Shown here: positions 21,822 through 30,119 of the stretch, piece by piece
Numbering within the stretch: the stretch's first letter is position 1
Layout: the number at the start of each line of letters is the position of its first letter
Origin: UMGS1002 sp964570825
GTDB taxonomy: Bacteria > Bacillota > Clostridia > Oscillospirales > CAG-272
Direction of reading: 5' to 3'
DNA length: 31,356 bases
NCBI GenBank assembly: GCA_964570825.1
Contig: CAZMZJ010000019.1
Coordinates: 1-31,356 of the forward strand
Program-made: the position numbers and the translations under genes
The notes under the pieces: generated by a model
Told to the model about the DNA's origin: nothing
What the model saw: only the letters and a program-made list of their open reading frames with translations
The model's database searches: none

Positions 21822-23265
21822 TAGAACCCTCACCCAGAACAGGGATAATTTGATAAGCGTTCGCGTTCTCCGTTTCGACACGCTTCAGCTCGGCTTTAAC
21901 GTCCGAAATATACCCAGCTTTCCGGATAATCTCGAGATATGTTTCACGTGAAACATCAGGGCGGATTTTATTAGCGTTGTCTATCATTTCAGTGTCGTTC
22001 CCGATTATCATTTCCGTAAAATCAATATCGAAGTTTCCAGTCAATCCACGATACTGCATATATTTATTAATAATATCCGTTGCGGTTCGATAAGCCTCCC
22101 ACTCAAAATCGCTAATCCGTTGTCTTAATTTTAACGTCATCAGCTTAATTCCAATATTTCGGATATCTCCGCCCGCAGCAATCGCCTGTGTGTCGATTAT
22201 CCCCGTCTCGAATATCAGCTCCTTTTTCATTAGCTCGACAAATTTCGAGCGCGCTTCGGTCGGGATTTCTATCTGCTTCGTTTCGACACTGTCATTTTCC
22301 CCGAGTATGAGTTTCTTCGACCTGTTTATGTTCGCAGTAAAATCCTCAAACTCAGTCGCGTCCATCCCAGTCGAGTTCTTCACAACCCAATACAAATCCG
22401 AGAAATCTTCGATGTTGTTAGCAAATCCAGAGTTAACTAAATCAATTATATCTATTTTCGAACGCACCGATGGAACCATGTCAGATTTGTGCGCCTCGTT
22501 GTTTCTAAACATCGAGATAGGCAAATTAACTGACTCACCCGTTACACTTTCTCCAAGCACGCTCATCGATCGTTTGAATTTGTACGGAGTCAACGGCTTT
22601 AAAATATGCAGTTTTTCTCGAGTCGAATATGTCGTTAAACCTTTTTCTGTATATGTCTCGATTATTGTGTAATAAGACTTCGCTGATTTCCCGCTCCAGG
22701 AAATAGCGGTCGGGGTCGGAACGTCCCAAAATCGAATGAGACGAACTAAATCGCCCGTCATGTCGTCGAAATATGGAATGCAGTTCTCGGTTTGAAACAC
22801 GGTCAAATTGCCGTAAAAATCTTGATATATGTAATTCACGCCCTGCCCCGCTGCTCTCTGTCCGGAGTTCTTCAAAGCGTATCCAAATTGCTTTAAGAAT
22901 TTTTTATCTAATTCTATCCCGGTCACGGTAGGCGTTTCATCTAGAAGTGAATTTGTTTTCTGGGACACGATATCCTTAAAAATTCCGTATCCTATCTGAT
23001 TATTTGAAACGTACGGGTTTACCGCGAACCCACCCCCTACACGAGACGGGTTCCCAGCCGAATCCAGCACGGGCGCACCGCTACTGTCAAGCAGCATTTT
23101 CGGGTCACGCCAATAAACACGCTTCGTTTCGCGGATGGTTACATTGTCTCCCTCAAAATAAGACCAGTGGTCACGCTGCTTTTTGTGAGTGTCGGAGGTT
23201 TTCCAATTTTCGCAAATTTCTGGGAGCAGATTAACATTTTCTGGATACTCTAAAATATATGGCAT
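21814..23265 (-). CDS. Portal protein (SPP1 gp6-like)
   Basis: 483 residues starting at 23265 with GAGG. Typical portal order: an N-terminal wing (HWSYFEGDNVTI), NPYVSNNQIGYGIFKDIVSQK near residue 85, stem and clip regions, and a C-terminal helical crown with FDIDFTEMIIGND. The family corresponds to SPP1 gp6-type portals, consistent with the gp7-like gene next to it. It has its own promoter-like sequence just upstream. Twelve copies form the DNA channel. Confidence 0.92.
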   Translation of the reverse strand: MPYILEYPENVNLLPEICENWKTSDTHKKQRDHWSYFEGDNVTIRETKRVYWRDPKMLLDSSGAPVLDSAGNPSRVGGGFAVNPYVSNNQIGYGIFKDIVSQKTNSLLDETPTVTGIELDKKFLKQFGYALKNSGQRAAGQGVNYIYQDFYGNLTVFQTENCIPYFDDMTGDLVRLIRFWDVPTPTAISWSGKSAKSYYTIIETYTEKGLTTYSTREKLHILKPLTPYKFKRSMSVLGESVTGESVNLPISMFRNNEAHKSDMVPSVRSKIDIIDLVNSGFANNIEDFSDLYWVVKNSTGMDATEFEDFTANINRSKKLILGENDSVETKQIEIPTEARSKFVELMKKELIFETGIIDTQAIAAGGDIRNIGIKLMTLKLRQRISDFEWEAYRTATDIINKYMQYRGLTGNFDIDFTEMIIGNDTEMIDNANKIRPDVSRETYLEIIRKAGYISDVKAELKRVETENANAYQIIPVLGEGSNG

Positions 23266-23282
23266 TTAATACCTCATTCAAA

Positions 23283-23311
23283 ATTTTATCACTTTATATT
23301 TTTCTTGTCAA
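23283..23311 (-). promoter_or_regulatory. Internal late promoter before the portal (TTGACA-17-TAAAAT)
   Basis: Minus-strand TTGACA (23311-23306) and TAAAAT (23288-23283) lie 17 bases apart in the 86-base gap between terminase and portal genes. This would uncouple structural gene expression from the terminase genes. Confidence 0.7.
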
Positions 23312-23351
23312 TGTTTCATTTTTTCTATTATAACCCGGGCGCACGGCCACA

Positions 23352-24614
23352 TCAGAAACCACGATATCCAAGACCGCTTTCAAATTTACGGATGAGCGAA
23401 GCCGCGCTGTCAGGCGCATCGTCGTGCCCGGCATCTTCGGTGTAATCTAAGATTTGCTGCAAATATTCTGGATCCGTCGATTCGTGCCAGTATATGTTCG
23501 TCCACTCTCGACGCAGAAACGAGCTTATTTTGATATATTTATTCGTGCTCTCATGATATTTAACACATGGCTGGCCACGTTTCTGGATTTCTTTCGCTAG
23601 ATATCCTTTATCCCCGTTATCCTCACACGAGATGGACCCGCAACGATATAACGTTTTTACCGCGATAAAACCGTCTAAACACTCGTCAACGTGTTTCTGT
23701 TTCAATTTCCCGAGCATATAATACTTTCCGCCCTTTCTGTTCCCAAGCGTAAACGCCGAACCATCCTCTCCGCCATATCCCGCATCAATGTGTGCCTGCC
23801 CTCCATATAATAACGATGCGTCCAAAAAAAACTGTGGGGACTCGCTAAATAACGCGTTTTCCGAGGATATATGCTTCAGCTCATAGTTTGCCGCAAATAA
23901 CGATGGCGACATCGATTTCCTGATTAACGCGAGCTGTTCCGTGTTTATCAGCCCTGACTCGTAACAGTCCACTCGAGTTATATTCGGCATCAACGTGAAC
24001 GCGTCGTCTTTATGCCATGGCGTGCCGGTATTCGTTATCCGCCCACCTCGGTTCCGGATATTCTGCAATTCCTGATATATCTGTTTCGTGTACTCGCGCT
24101 CCGCCCGGCTGATTCGGTCTTTCAGGTTTATTATATCGTCCGTGTGGATCCAATCCGCGTGCTTACCCGTTAACGAACCTTTTATTCCTATTCCGAGTAA
24201 CTGCTCTGTGCCTCGGTTCGTGTCGAATAGCGTCGTCGTTATCTCCGACGAGTTGCCCGTTAATAAATAAACCGGCTTCCCATAAATCTTCTCGGTTATA
24301 TGCTTTATAACGTCACTCTCCAATATTTTACGGGTCTGATTTATTATTTCTGAAACATCCGCATCAGTTTTACGCATGAATATGATATTCTTTCGGGGAA
24401 ACAATATCATGAATAAAGCAAACGCAAGCGAAACCGCCGTCGTTTTATAACTGCCACGATGCGCCTGCAAAGTCCAGTCTTCGCGTCCGAATATTAAACG
24501 CTTTAACCAGTCGTTGTTTAATTCCGTAAGTAAACTAAAGCCCAGCCAGGATGCAATCTTGACCGGGTTAGTCTTAATTAAATCAATATATTTCGATTGT
24601 GTCGGGTCTAACAT
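23352..24614 (-). CDS. terL: Terminase large subunit
   Basis: 420 residues. I use ATG 24614 (MLDPTQSKYI), one base after the small-subunit stop; the frame reaches to 24779 but would overlap that gene. ATPase motifs: Walker A QAHRGSYKTT (50-59), Walker B ADWIHTDD (153-160) and the coupling motif TGTPW (196-200). The RNase H-like nuclease follows: HIDAGYGG (D277), CEDNGDKG (E331/D332) and HDDAPDS (D398/D399/D402). It cuts and pumps the DNA into the procapsid through the portal. The weak ribosome binding site suggests coupling to terS. Confidence 0.95.
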   Translation of the reverse strand: MLDPTQSKYIDLIKTNPVKIASWLGFSLLTELNNDWLKRLIFGREDWTLQAHRGSYKTTAVSLAFALFMILFPRKNIIFMRKTDADVSEIINQTRKILESDVIKHITEKIYGKPVYLLTGNSSEITTTLFDTNRGTEQLLGIGIKGSLTGKHADWIHTDDIINLKDRISRAEREYTKQIYQELQNIRNRGGRITNTGTPWHKDDAFTLMPNITRVDCYESGLINTEQLALIRKSMSPSLFAANYELKHISSENALFSESPQFFLDASLLYGGQAHIDAGYGGEDGSAFTLGNRKGGKYYMLGKLKQKHVDECLDGFIAVKTLYRCGSISCEDNGDKGYLAKEIQKRGQPCVKYHESTNKYIKISSFLRREWTNIYWHESTDPEYLQQILDYTEDAGHDDAPDSAASLIRKFESGLGYRGF

Positions 24615-24615
24615 T

Positions 24616-25053
24616 CTATTTCGAGTCGTCTGTTTTTGGCTCGAGTTCTTCTGCAACATAACTCTCAATTTCCGAGATAACCTCAGATGTCGATTTCGAT
24701 ATCTCGAGCTTATCTGCTTCTTTCTGTCCGAGAGTGTCGCGAATAAAGGTTGCTGCATACGGGTCGCCATTTTGAGCACGTTTCATAACGCCTAAAACCA
24801 TTAACGACTGCTGAGTCATGTCCTCGGTCGTTAATCCGATGCGCTTCAACCCGTCCTTAACGCGTTTGTCCTTAACTGGCAATTCTAAAATTGTCGCGAT
24901 AGTTTCTTTTATCAGCTTTTTTCTGCGCTTTGCAACCCCCGAAGCAATGCCGCCCATTTTATGTATCTCTCTCGCTCTTTCGGGCGGATTGTCGTCAATA
25001 GGTCTTCCAACCTTTTTGCTTGTCCCTTTCTTTTCATTTACTCCGCTTTGCAT
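24616..25053 (-). CDS. terS: Terminase small subunit
   Basis: 145 residues starting at 25053 with GGAGGAGG. The N-terminal GRPIDDNPPERAREIHKMGGIASGVAKRRKK segment and the helical body (RAQNGDPYAATFIRDTLGQK near residue 95) match a small-terminase type common in Bacillota phages. The C-terminal acidic tail may contact the large subunit. It recognises the packaging site; the gene overlaps the glycosyltransferase end (25034). Confidence 0.85.
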   Translation of the reverse strand: MQSGVNEKKGTSKKVGRPIDDNPPERAREIHKMGGIASGVAKRRKKLIKETIATILELPVKDKRVKDGLKRIGLTTEDMTQQSLMVLGVMKRAQNGDPYAATFIRDTLGQKEADKLEISKSTSEVISEIESYVAEELEPKTDDSK

Positions 25054-26008
25054 TATATTTTACCTCCTCCAAAAAATCCTCAAATGTCTGTCTTTCCATT
25101 ATTGGTGTCGCTTGCTGCTTCCGACACTCGTTATAAAAATTCTTTCGCTCTTCACTCCCGCATTCGTACAGTTTCTCGTGCCTCTTAAAATACGCGCCAG
25201 CCGCTTTTATCGCTGCTGGTCGGTGTTCCTTGACCCGCCTCAACTCCCACGCTTCATCCTGCATCTGAAAATATATATAAAACAACGCTTGCAAAAACGT
25301 CATTTTGGCTTGCGTTTTCTTCCGCGCTGAGAGCTCAGCGCATAAATCCGATACGCTCTGAATATAATCCGGCAGTTTCGTGTATGCGTACAATCCCCCG
25401 GCTCGCACTGTACTGTTCGGATTGCTCGTCCAAATTAATAACGGCGCGTCGATATATTCTATCTTCTCAGCCTCGGCATATACTAACGCGTTAAAATAAC
25501 TGTCCTCGTTGTATCTAAGTTTTGGATGGCAACGCACGTTCTTTTCTGTTAAAAACGCTTTGCGATATATCTTACCATGGCAAAATGTTATATCCCGATT
25601 ATGTAAATGCAATCCCCACATTCCCTCTATCTCTTGCTCTTCAATAAACTGCCCATGAAACAGGTCCGTTTCGGGCTTTCCGTAAATTGCCGACATAATC
25701 CGGAATAACGCGTGTTGCCCGTGCAGACAATCATCCGAATCAATGAACATAACAAACTCTCCGTGCGCCCAATCTATCCCGGTCTGTCTCGCCACGCCGA
25801 CACCGGCGTTTCGTTTCGTTTTAATTAGATGCGGGCGGAGATGTTCAAACACCTCGAATTGCTCCATTTTTAATGGATCGCCGCAATCGTTCACGATTAT
25901 AACTTCGACCTGCGAAAAATCAATTAGTCTTTGCCCGTCTAAACTGTTAAACAGTGGGCGCATAAACTCGAAGGTTTCTTTAAAATGCGGTATGATTATT
26001 GATAACAA
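25034..26008 (-). CDS. Family 2 glycosyltransferase
   Basis: 324 residues. GT-A fold: LSIIIPHFKE at the start, VEVIIVNDCGD (35-44), NAGVGVARQTGIDWAHGE then MFIDSDD (DxD at 90-93) for nucleotide-sugar/metal binding, and an acceptor-side YNEDSYF near residue 175. The C-terminal third is helical and has no membrane span. Start is TTG 26008 with AGGAGG 11 bases upstream; a stop codon lies two codons earlier, so no longer start exists. First gene of the late operon; it may modify a virion protein, DNA or host surface glycans. Confidence 0.88.
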   Translation of the reverse strand: MLSIIIPHFKETFEFMRPLFNSLDGQRLIDFSQVEVIIVNDCGDPLKMEQFEVFEHLRPHLIKTKRNAGVGVARQTGIDWAHGEFVMFIDSDDCLHGQHALFRIMSAIYGKPETDLFHGQFIEEQEIEGMWGLHLHNRDITFCHGKIYRKAFLTEKNVRCHPKLRYNEDSYFNALVYAEAEKIEYIDAPLLIWTSNPNSTVRAGGLYAYTKLPDYIQSVSDLCAELSARKKTQAKMTFLQALFYIYFQMQDEAWELRRVKEHRPAAIKAAGAYFKRHEKLYECGSEERKNFYNECRKQQATPIMERQTFEDFLEEVKYNAKRSK

Positions 26009-26042
26009 ATTTTAACGTCCTCCTTAATGGTGTTGTTTTCAT
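25980..26042 (-). CDS. Possible 20-aa leader peptide
   Basis: ATG 26042, with AAAGGA upstream, opens a 20-codon frame (MKTTPLRRTLKFVINNHTAF). It contains the glycosyltransferase ribosome binding site and overlaps its TTG start. It lies immediately after the late promoter. It could couple or modulate glycosyltransferase translation; it may also be chance. Confidence 0.35.
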   Translation of the reverse strand: MKTTPLRRTLKFVINNHTAF

Positions 26043-26058
26043 GTTGCTTTTCCTTTCA

Positions 26059-26087
26059 ATTATAATTTACTTTCAGTTCGGTGTCAA
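26059..26087 (-). promoter_or_regulatory. Main late promoter (TTGACA-17-TATAAT)
   Basis: Perfect consensus boxes on the minus strand, TTGACA (26087-26082) and TATAAT (26064-26059), with a 17-base spacer. It is the only strong promoter in the 400-base region before the late operon. Confidence 0.88.
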
Positions 26088-26164
26088 ATTATCATATTTC
26101 ACGGCCCAGAACAACGTCAGTTATCCGAAAAACCATAGTAAATTCTCAGCCGAAACGGTATTTT

Positions 26165-26405
26165 TGTCAACCATGTCAACAACTGCAACCAAGTTTGCTA
26201 TAAGTCTATAATTCCCCTACCTCTTTTCTTCTCTATTCTTAGTTGACATAGTTGACAATGGTATATATTGGTACAGTATGGGGCTGAATGGTGTCAACCA
26301 ACCTGTCAACCGTTTGTCAACCGAGGCGGGACAACCCCATTTTCGTTTGACATTTTCCGCTTTTTCGCCCCAAAACCCCGACATTTTGAGTAAAAAAGTG
26401 TCAAC
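26165..26405. repeat. Iteron-like cluster of TGTCAAC repeats, candidate replication origin
   Basis: Eight exact TGTCAAC/GTTGACA copies lie at 26165, 26174, 26242, 26251, 26292, 26304, 26315 and 26399 (start positions). Two of the pairs form near-identical 16-mers TGTCAACYATGTCAAC in opposite orientation (26165-26180 and 26242-26257). Three copies are spaced 12 and 11 bases, one helical turn apart. Further degenerate copies occur (e.g. 26346-26352). No gene is seen in 26043-26414. The VapE-like helicase gene is next to it. Confidence 0.7.
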
Positions 26406-26414
26406 CGAGCAGTT

Positions 26415-27728
26415 TTAATACGGCAAATCTCCATCGGCCGTAAAACTCTTCTCGGGCGGGAACGGGAGCTGTTTTGTTTTTATCGGTTCGGGGAGGATTA
26501 TCGGGTCAGTTTTTTTACGCCATCCGCGTTGGCGTCCGTATTTCTCGAATCGGATAGTAGAAACTTTTTCCCAATCGGGGAAAGAGTCCATAATCTGCAC
26601 TATATCGGACGAGTCTTTTTTCGTGCACTCGCGCGGACGGTCTGGGTCTGTAACCGCGTTGTCCCAGATATCCTTGACGCACACTGTTGTTTTATCCGCG
26701 ATATATTTCTCTATTATTCCAACCCTCCAATCGTCCTCGACGAAGCAGTCCTGATTATTCTGCACGGTCGGTATCAGCTCGGGATTTACAAATAGCGAGA
26801 ATTCGCCAGAGTCGTAAATATATTTAGCCTCCGCCCAGCACTGCAAAACTTCGGCTCGTATTTGTTTTTCCTGTTTTGCTATCTCGTAACCATCGGAGCG
26901 CACGATTATTGGCAGGAACCGGCGGTTCCCGGTTTTATCGGTTAGGAACTGCGAGCGGTTAGTCGACCCGATTATAATCGATTTTCTCGGGTTATCCGTT
27001 ATTCTGCGTTCGTACGGTTTCCGATACGAGTCATTTTGGCGTGTTATGAACGATTTGACCGCCTCGACCTCCTTGGCTTTTGTTAGTGCGAGCAGTTCGG
27101 ACATTTCGCAGATCCACGCGCCCTCGAGCGCCTCGATGCCTTTTTGTCCGTCTATTTCGTTTATTTCCTTAAAAAAGGAGTCGCGAATTGCGAGCCAGCG
27201 GATGAACGAGGATTTCCCGCATCCTTGTTTCCCGATAAAAATCGGCATATTATCGTATTTTATTCCAGGATCGTACAGGCGCGCAATTCCGCCGAGGAAT
27301 GTTATACGCGCGATTTCTCGGGTGTATTCCGAGTCCTCGCATTTCAGGTATTTTTGGAATATTGTCGCGATACGTGGTTTTTTATCCCAAACGATGCCCT
27401 CGATAATATTTTTTATCGGGTTATATTTATTTCGGTAACACACGATATTGAACGCGTTATAGTAGCTCTCGGTGTGTCTGACCTTATATTTTTTCTCGAT
27501 ATAAGCCATAACGATTGAGTCGTCGGCTTCTTCCCAGCGTTTTTTTGAAATTGTGTTTTCTGCCGTTGCGAATAATTCGTTGAACGCGAGACAGTTTTCT
27601 AAAGCCGGGTCGTTCTCGAATATAGTGACAAAATTATCGATTGTTTTCAGTATCCGATTGTTTCCGTCCTTTTCAAGTTTTGGAATAACGTCGAAATACC
27701 CGTCGTTCGTATACGTTAAATTCATCAT
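26415..27728 (-). CDS. VapE-like superfamily 3-type helicase
   Basis: 437 residues starting at 27728 after AGGAGG, overlapping the previous stop. P-loop ATPase of the virulence-associated E type: Walker A GKQGCGKS (166-173), Walker B-like AWICEMSE (204-211), IIIGSTN (251-257) and the arginine-containing TGNRRFLP (266-273). The N-terminal 160 residues lack primase motifs. Such proteins act as replication initiator helicases in phages and satellites. Location beside the iteron cluster supports an initiator role. Confidence 0.88.
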   Translation of the reverse strand: MMNLTYTNDGYFDVIPKLEKDGNNRILKTIDNFVTIFENDPALENCLAFNELFATAENTISKKRWEEADDSIVMAYIEKKYKVRHTESYYNAFNIVCYRNKYNPIKNIIEGIVWDKKPRIATIFQKYLKCEDSEYTREIARITFLGGIARLYDPGIKYDNMPIFIGKQGCGKSSFIRWLAIRDSFFKEINEIDGQKGIEALEGAWICEMSELLALTKAKEVEAVKSFITRQNDSYRKPYERRITDNPRKSIIIGSTNRSQFLTDKTGNRRFLPIIVRSDGYEIAKQEKQIRAEVLQCWAEAKYIYDSGEFSLFVNPELIPTVQNNQDCFVEDDWRVGIIEKYIADKTTVCVKDIWDNAVTDPDRPRECTKKDSSDIVQIMDSFPDWEKVSTIRFEKYGRQRGWRKKTDPIILPEPIKTKQLPFPPEKSFTADGDLPY

Positions 27729-27922
27729 TTTTTTGTCCTCCCTGCTCCAAAAATCCGGAGAACGCGTAAATAGAGCGGATTTTCGGTCTGTTGCACCCCG
27801 AAATCCTTATCACAAATCCAAAAACGTCCTGACTTAAAAAAAACTATCAGCACGTCTCCGTCTTTCCCGACAGATGAATGCGAATAGTCTATTTCTAAAA
27901 ATTCTTTTATTTCACGATCCAC
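27725..27922 (-). CDS. Small protein, 65 aa
   Basis: I choose GTG 27922 because GGGAGG lies five to seven bases upstream; an in-frame GTG at 27937 would place that site inside the gene. The product is a small mixed fold (VLIVFFKSGRFWICDKD) with no known motif. Its stop overlaps the helicase ATG (27725-27728), and AGGAGG for the helicase is in its last codons. Confidence 0.65.
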   Translation of the reverse strand: MDREIKEFLEIDYSHSSVGKDGDVLIVFFKSGRFWICDKDFGVQQTENPLYLRVLRIFGAGRTKK

Positions 27923-27959
27923 AAATACCTCCCACACAAAAATAAACTAAATAAATAAA

Positions 27960-28625
27960 CTAAATACTATATAGATTATAAACCATCCGCACCGGCTTGT
28001 CAAATACGATTTTGCCGGCTAGAAGCGCATCGTACAGCTCTGATTTGTTTACCGGATACAGTTTTGAAAAAGCGCACTCCGGTGCATTTCCGGTCAGCGC
28101 ATCCGCCAGCCACTCGAGTAGTTCGCGTTGTTCCAGGGCTCTAAAATACATATCGAGCCAGAACTCGGAAGCGTTCCTGGGTTCGGATGGTTCCATGCGT
28201 TTCAGCCACGTTTCAACGCGTCGGAGCTGGTCACACACGCGCATGAAAATATTGCGTTCCGCGTCCGCCCTGATAATTTCGGCGCGTTTTTTCTCGGCTC
28301 GGAGCTGTTCGGCTTTTTTTAGTTCATGATATTCGGCGCTGGACAGTTTGCGTCCGATTGGTAGGTTCAGCGCGAAATCGATGTTGAGCTTCATGCACGC
28401 AGCCATAAAATCGAGCTCGAACAGTTTCTGTACTGCCGAAATTATATCGAATTTAGCACCACACACGAAACAGTATGCCAAACCGTTTCTGACGAGCATA
28501 TTTTTATCGGTTCCGTTATGCGCGAAACATCTGACACGGTTATAATTTCCTGGATCCTCCCAATACCGAGAAACAACGTCGTTTATTGTTATTCGTGATT
28601 TTAATTCTGCTGCGATGTCTAGCAT
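27960..28625 (-). CDS. Primase-type CHC2 zinc-finger protein
   Basis: 221 residues starting at 28625 after AAGGAGGT. The N-terminal domain matches the DnaG zinc-binding domain: ITINDVVSRYW, then C33, H36, C52, C55 (RCFAHN ... YCFVCG) and the following IISAVQKLF helix. No TOPRIM catalytic domain follows; the rest is helical and Lys/Arg/Glu-rich. Phage proteins of this kind pair with a separate helicase. It may recognise ssDNA initiation sites for the VapE-like helicase or recruit host primase. Confidence 0.82.
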   Translation of the reverse strand: MLDIAAELKSRITINDVVSRYWEDPGNYNRVRCFAHNGTDKNMLVRNGLAYCFVCGAKFDIISAVQKLFELDFMAACMKLNIDFALNLPIGRKLSSAEYHELKKAEQLRAEKKRAEIIRADAERNIFMRVCDQLRRVETWLKRMEPSEPRNASEFWLDMYFRALEQRELLEWLADALTGNAPECAFSKLYPVNKSELYDALLAGKIVFDKPVRMVYNLYSI

Positions 28626-28661
28626 TTTATATCTACCTCCTTAATATTCTATAAACTTATA

Positions 28662-28841
28662 TTAGTAGTCGCTAAAGTTGTTTACTGACTTAAAAATGAA
28701 CTTATTATTGCACCATCTCTGTAATTTCCATATTTCTTTGGATGCGCTGGGTTTGTTATATATCATCACGAAAATGTTTTTACTAGGCTTATCTTTCCCA
28801 AAATCTATCAATGCACGTTCTTTTATGTTTATTCTGCCCAT
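28662..28841 (-). CDS. Small basic protein, 59 aa
   Basis: Start ATG 28841 (MGRINIKERAL) has AAAGGAG seven or more bases upstream; a longer frame to 28907 lacks a site and overlaps the upstream gene. Lys-rich, with IWKLQRWCNN near the middle. No family recognised. Confidence 0.65.
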   Translation of the reverse strand: MGRINIKERALIDFGKDKPSKNIFVMIYNKPSASKEIWKLQRWCNNKFIFKSVNNFSDY

Positions 28842-28857
28842 ATGTTTTTCTCCTTTC

Positions 28858-29709
28858 TTATATATCCCATTTGAGCTGGACACTGTCGTCATGCTCATAC
28901 TTTGCATCTTCTTTCTCTATTTTCTTTTGTATATACTTCTCCCGGTTTTCTCTTTTTTCTCTTTTGCTTTTTTTTATGAGATCACTTGCGTGTACAACTG
29001 TTTTCCCTTCTTTAATATCGGCGAGATCTTCCAGAATGTCACGTTTTGCTCCGCTTTTTTTCCCGTAGATCCTTAATTTGGAAACTTCTGGTAGTCCATC
29101 TCGGCGCGAGCTGTATTCATCGTTATAAATAAAAGTGCTGACAAAGTCACAAGCTTCTGGTTTTTTAATTATTTGATCCGCCACGCATTTTGGAATGGGA
29201 TTTTTATTAATCTTAATTCCTTTGCATATTTTTTGTTCTGTCAAGAACCCAGTTTTCACTGAATATTCCTTGTCTGCCATTATATTAGTTTTTGTTATAT
29301 CCCTTTTTCGCCCAGAAACAACGCATTTTTCGTTCCAACACGAGTAACATATATTTATATTTGGGTTAACTGAAACAGTCCCATATCTTTCGTAACGCAT
29401 TGCCAAACAATATTCCCCATATTTAGTTTTAACCCACTCGTTTTGCGTTTTACGATATAAATCATTTTGTTTTTCAATAGAGTTTTCATAATCATACGGC
29501 TCATCTGTTTTAATACAAGTGCAAGTAATTCCGTGCGTAGCAAGAGCTGGATATTTTTTAATGAAAGCATTTTTATATTCGCATTCGCGTTGATATGGAC
29601 AATGCACGGTTTCTTGTCCGAATTCTTCTCCCCAGCGCTCGCCCATGTATGAGCACTCTCCGTAAGAGTCAATATTTGTAAATTTTCCGCACGGTGTTTT
29701 ATAAATCAT
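28858..29709 (-). CDS. Cysteine-rich hypothetical, 283 aa
   Basis: I start it at 29709 (MIYKTPCGKFTN), one base after the preceding stop; the frame reaches 29784 but would overlap the zinc-finger gene by 74 bases. The N-terminal half has many Cys pairs (CGKF, CSYMG, CPYQREC, CTC, CYSCWNEKC) suggesting two zinc sites. The C-terminal 70 residues are a very basic helix (KKSKREKRENREKYIQKK). A DNA- or RNA-binding protein is likely, but I recognise no family. Confidence 0.72.
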   Translation of the reverse strand: MIYKTPCGKFTNIDSYGECSYMGERWGEEFGQETVHCPYQRECEYKNAFIKKYPALATHGITCTCIKTDEPYDYENSIEKQNDLYRKTQNEWVKTKYGEYCLAMRYERYGTVSVNPNINICYSCWNEKCVVSGRKRDITKTNIMADKEYSVKTGFLTEQKICKGIKINKNPIPKCVADQIIKKPEACDFVSTFIYNDEYSSRRDGLPEVSKLRIYGKKSGAKRDILEDLADIKEGKTVVHASDLIKKSKREKRENREKYIQKKIEKEDAKYEHDDSVQLKWDI

Positions 29710-29710
29710 T

Positions 29711-29893
29711 TTATATCCCAAGACACGGGCGAAGTCCGAAGAATTCTTCCATAATCTCTCGTAATTCTTCTTTAGTTTTTCCATATTCTTTCGCTATACA
29801 AATCTCACATATGGGGTTTTTGTATCCTAGAGCTTTGGAACACCTAATATCCCACGAGTTTAATTCTTTTTTGCAAAGATGACATATAATCAT
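29711..29893 (-). CDS. Small zinc-finger protein, 60 aa
   Basis: Start ATG 29893 with AAAGGAG five or six bases upstream (a GTG two codons earlier is too near the site). CHLC and CEIC pairs 25 residues apart with RCSKALGYKNPIC between, then a helix and FGLRPCLGI. From memory this matches a widespread short phage/ICE protein ending RPC.G. Function unknown; it likely binds zinc. Confidence 0.75.
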   Translation of the reverse strand: MIICHLCKKELNSWDIRCSKALGYKNPICEICIAKEYGKTKEELREIMEEFFGLRPCLGI

Positions 29894-29895
29894 TT

Positions 29896-30117
29896 TCACT
29901 CCTTTATCCTTAAATCTCTACCACATATGGGGCAAAAATTGATTATGAAATCATCTGTATAATCCTCGCCACTCGCTCTTAACACTATTTTGTTTTCAGC
30001 GTTAACACCTATATATAATGTTGTCCACCCACTGCTGGCTAGTTCAATACTATTGTCATATAATCCAAAAAAATTATCATATTCTATAACTGCTTTCTGT
30101 TCGCAATATTTACACAT
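29896..30117 (-). CDS. Small zinc-ribbon protein, 73 aa
   Basis: Start ATG 30117 (MCKYCEQKA) after AGAGGAGG; an upstream in-frame start at 30189 lies inside the ASCH gene. A Cys pair at residues 2 and 5 and a C-terminal CPICGRDL flank a beta-rich middle (ASSGWTTLYIGV). This is a common phage zinc-ribbon layout; role unknown. Confidence 0.75.
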   Translation of the reverse strand: MCKYCEQKAVIEYDNFFGLYDNSIELASSGWTTLYIGVNAENKIVLRASGEDYTDDFIINFCPICGRDLRIKE

Positions 30118-30119
30118 TT

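Noticed and set aside
24615..24779. Longer N-terminus of the large terminase
   Set aside because: It would overlap the small terminase gene by over 160 bases and has no ribosome binding site; the ATG just after terS fits the family start.
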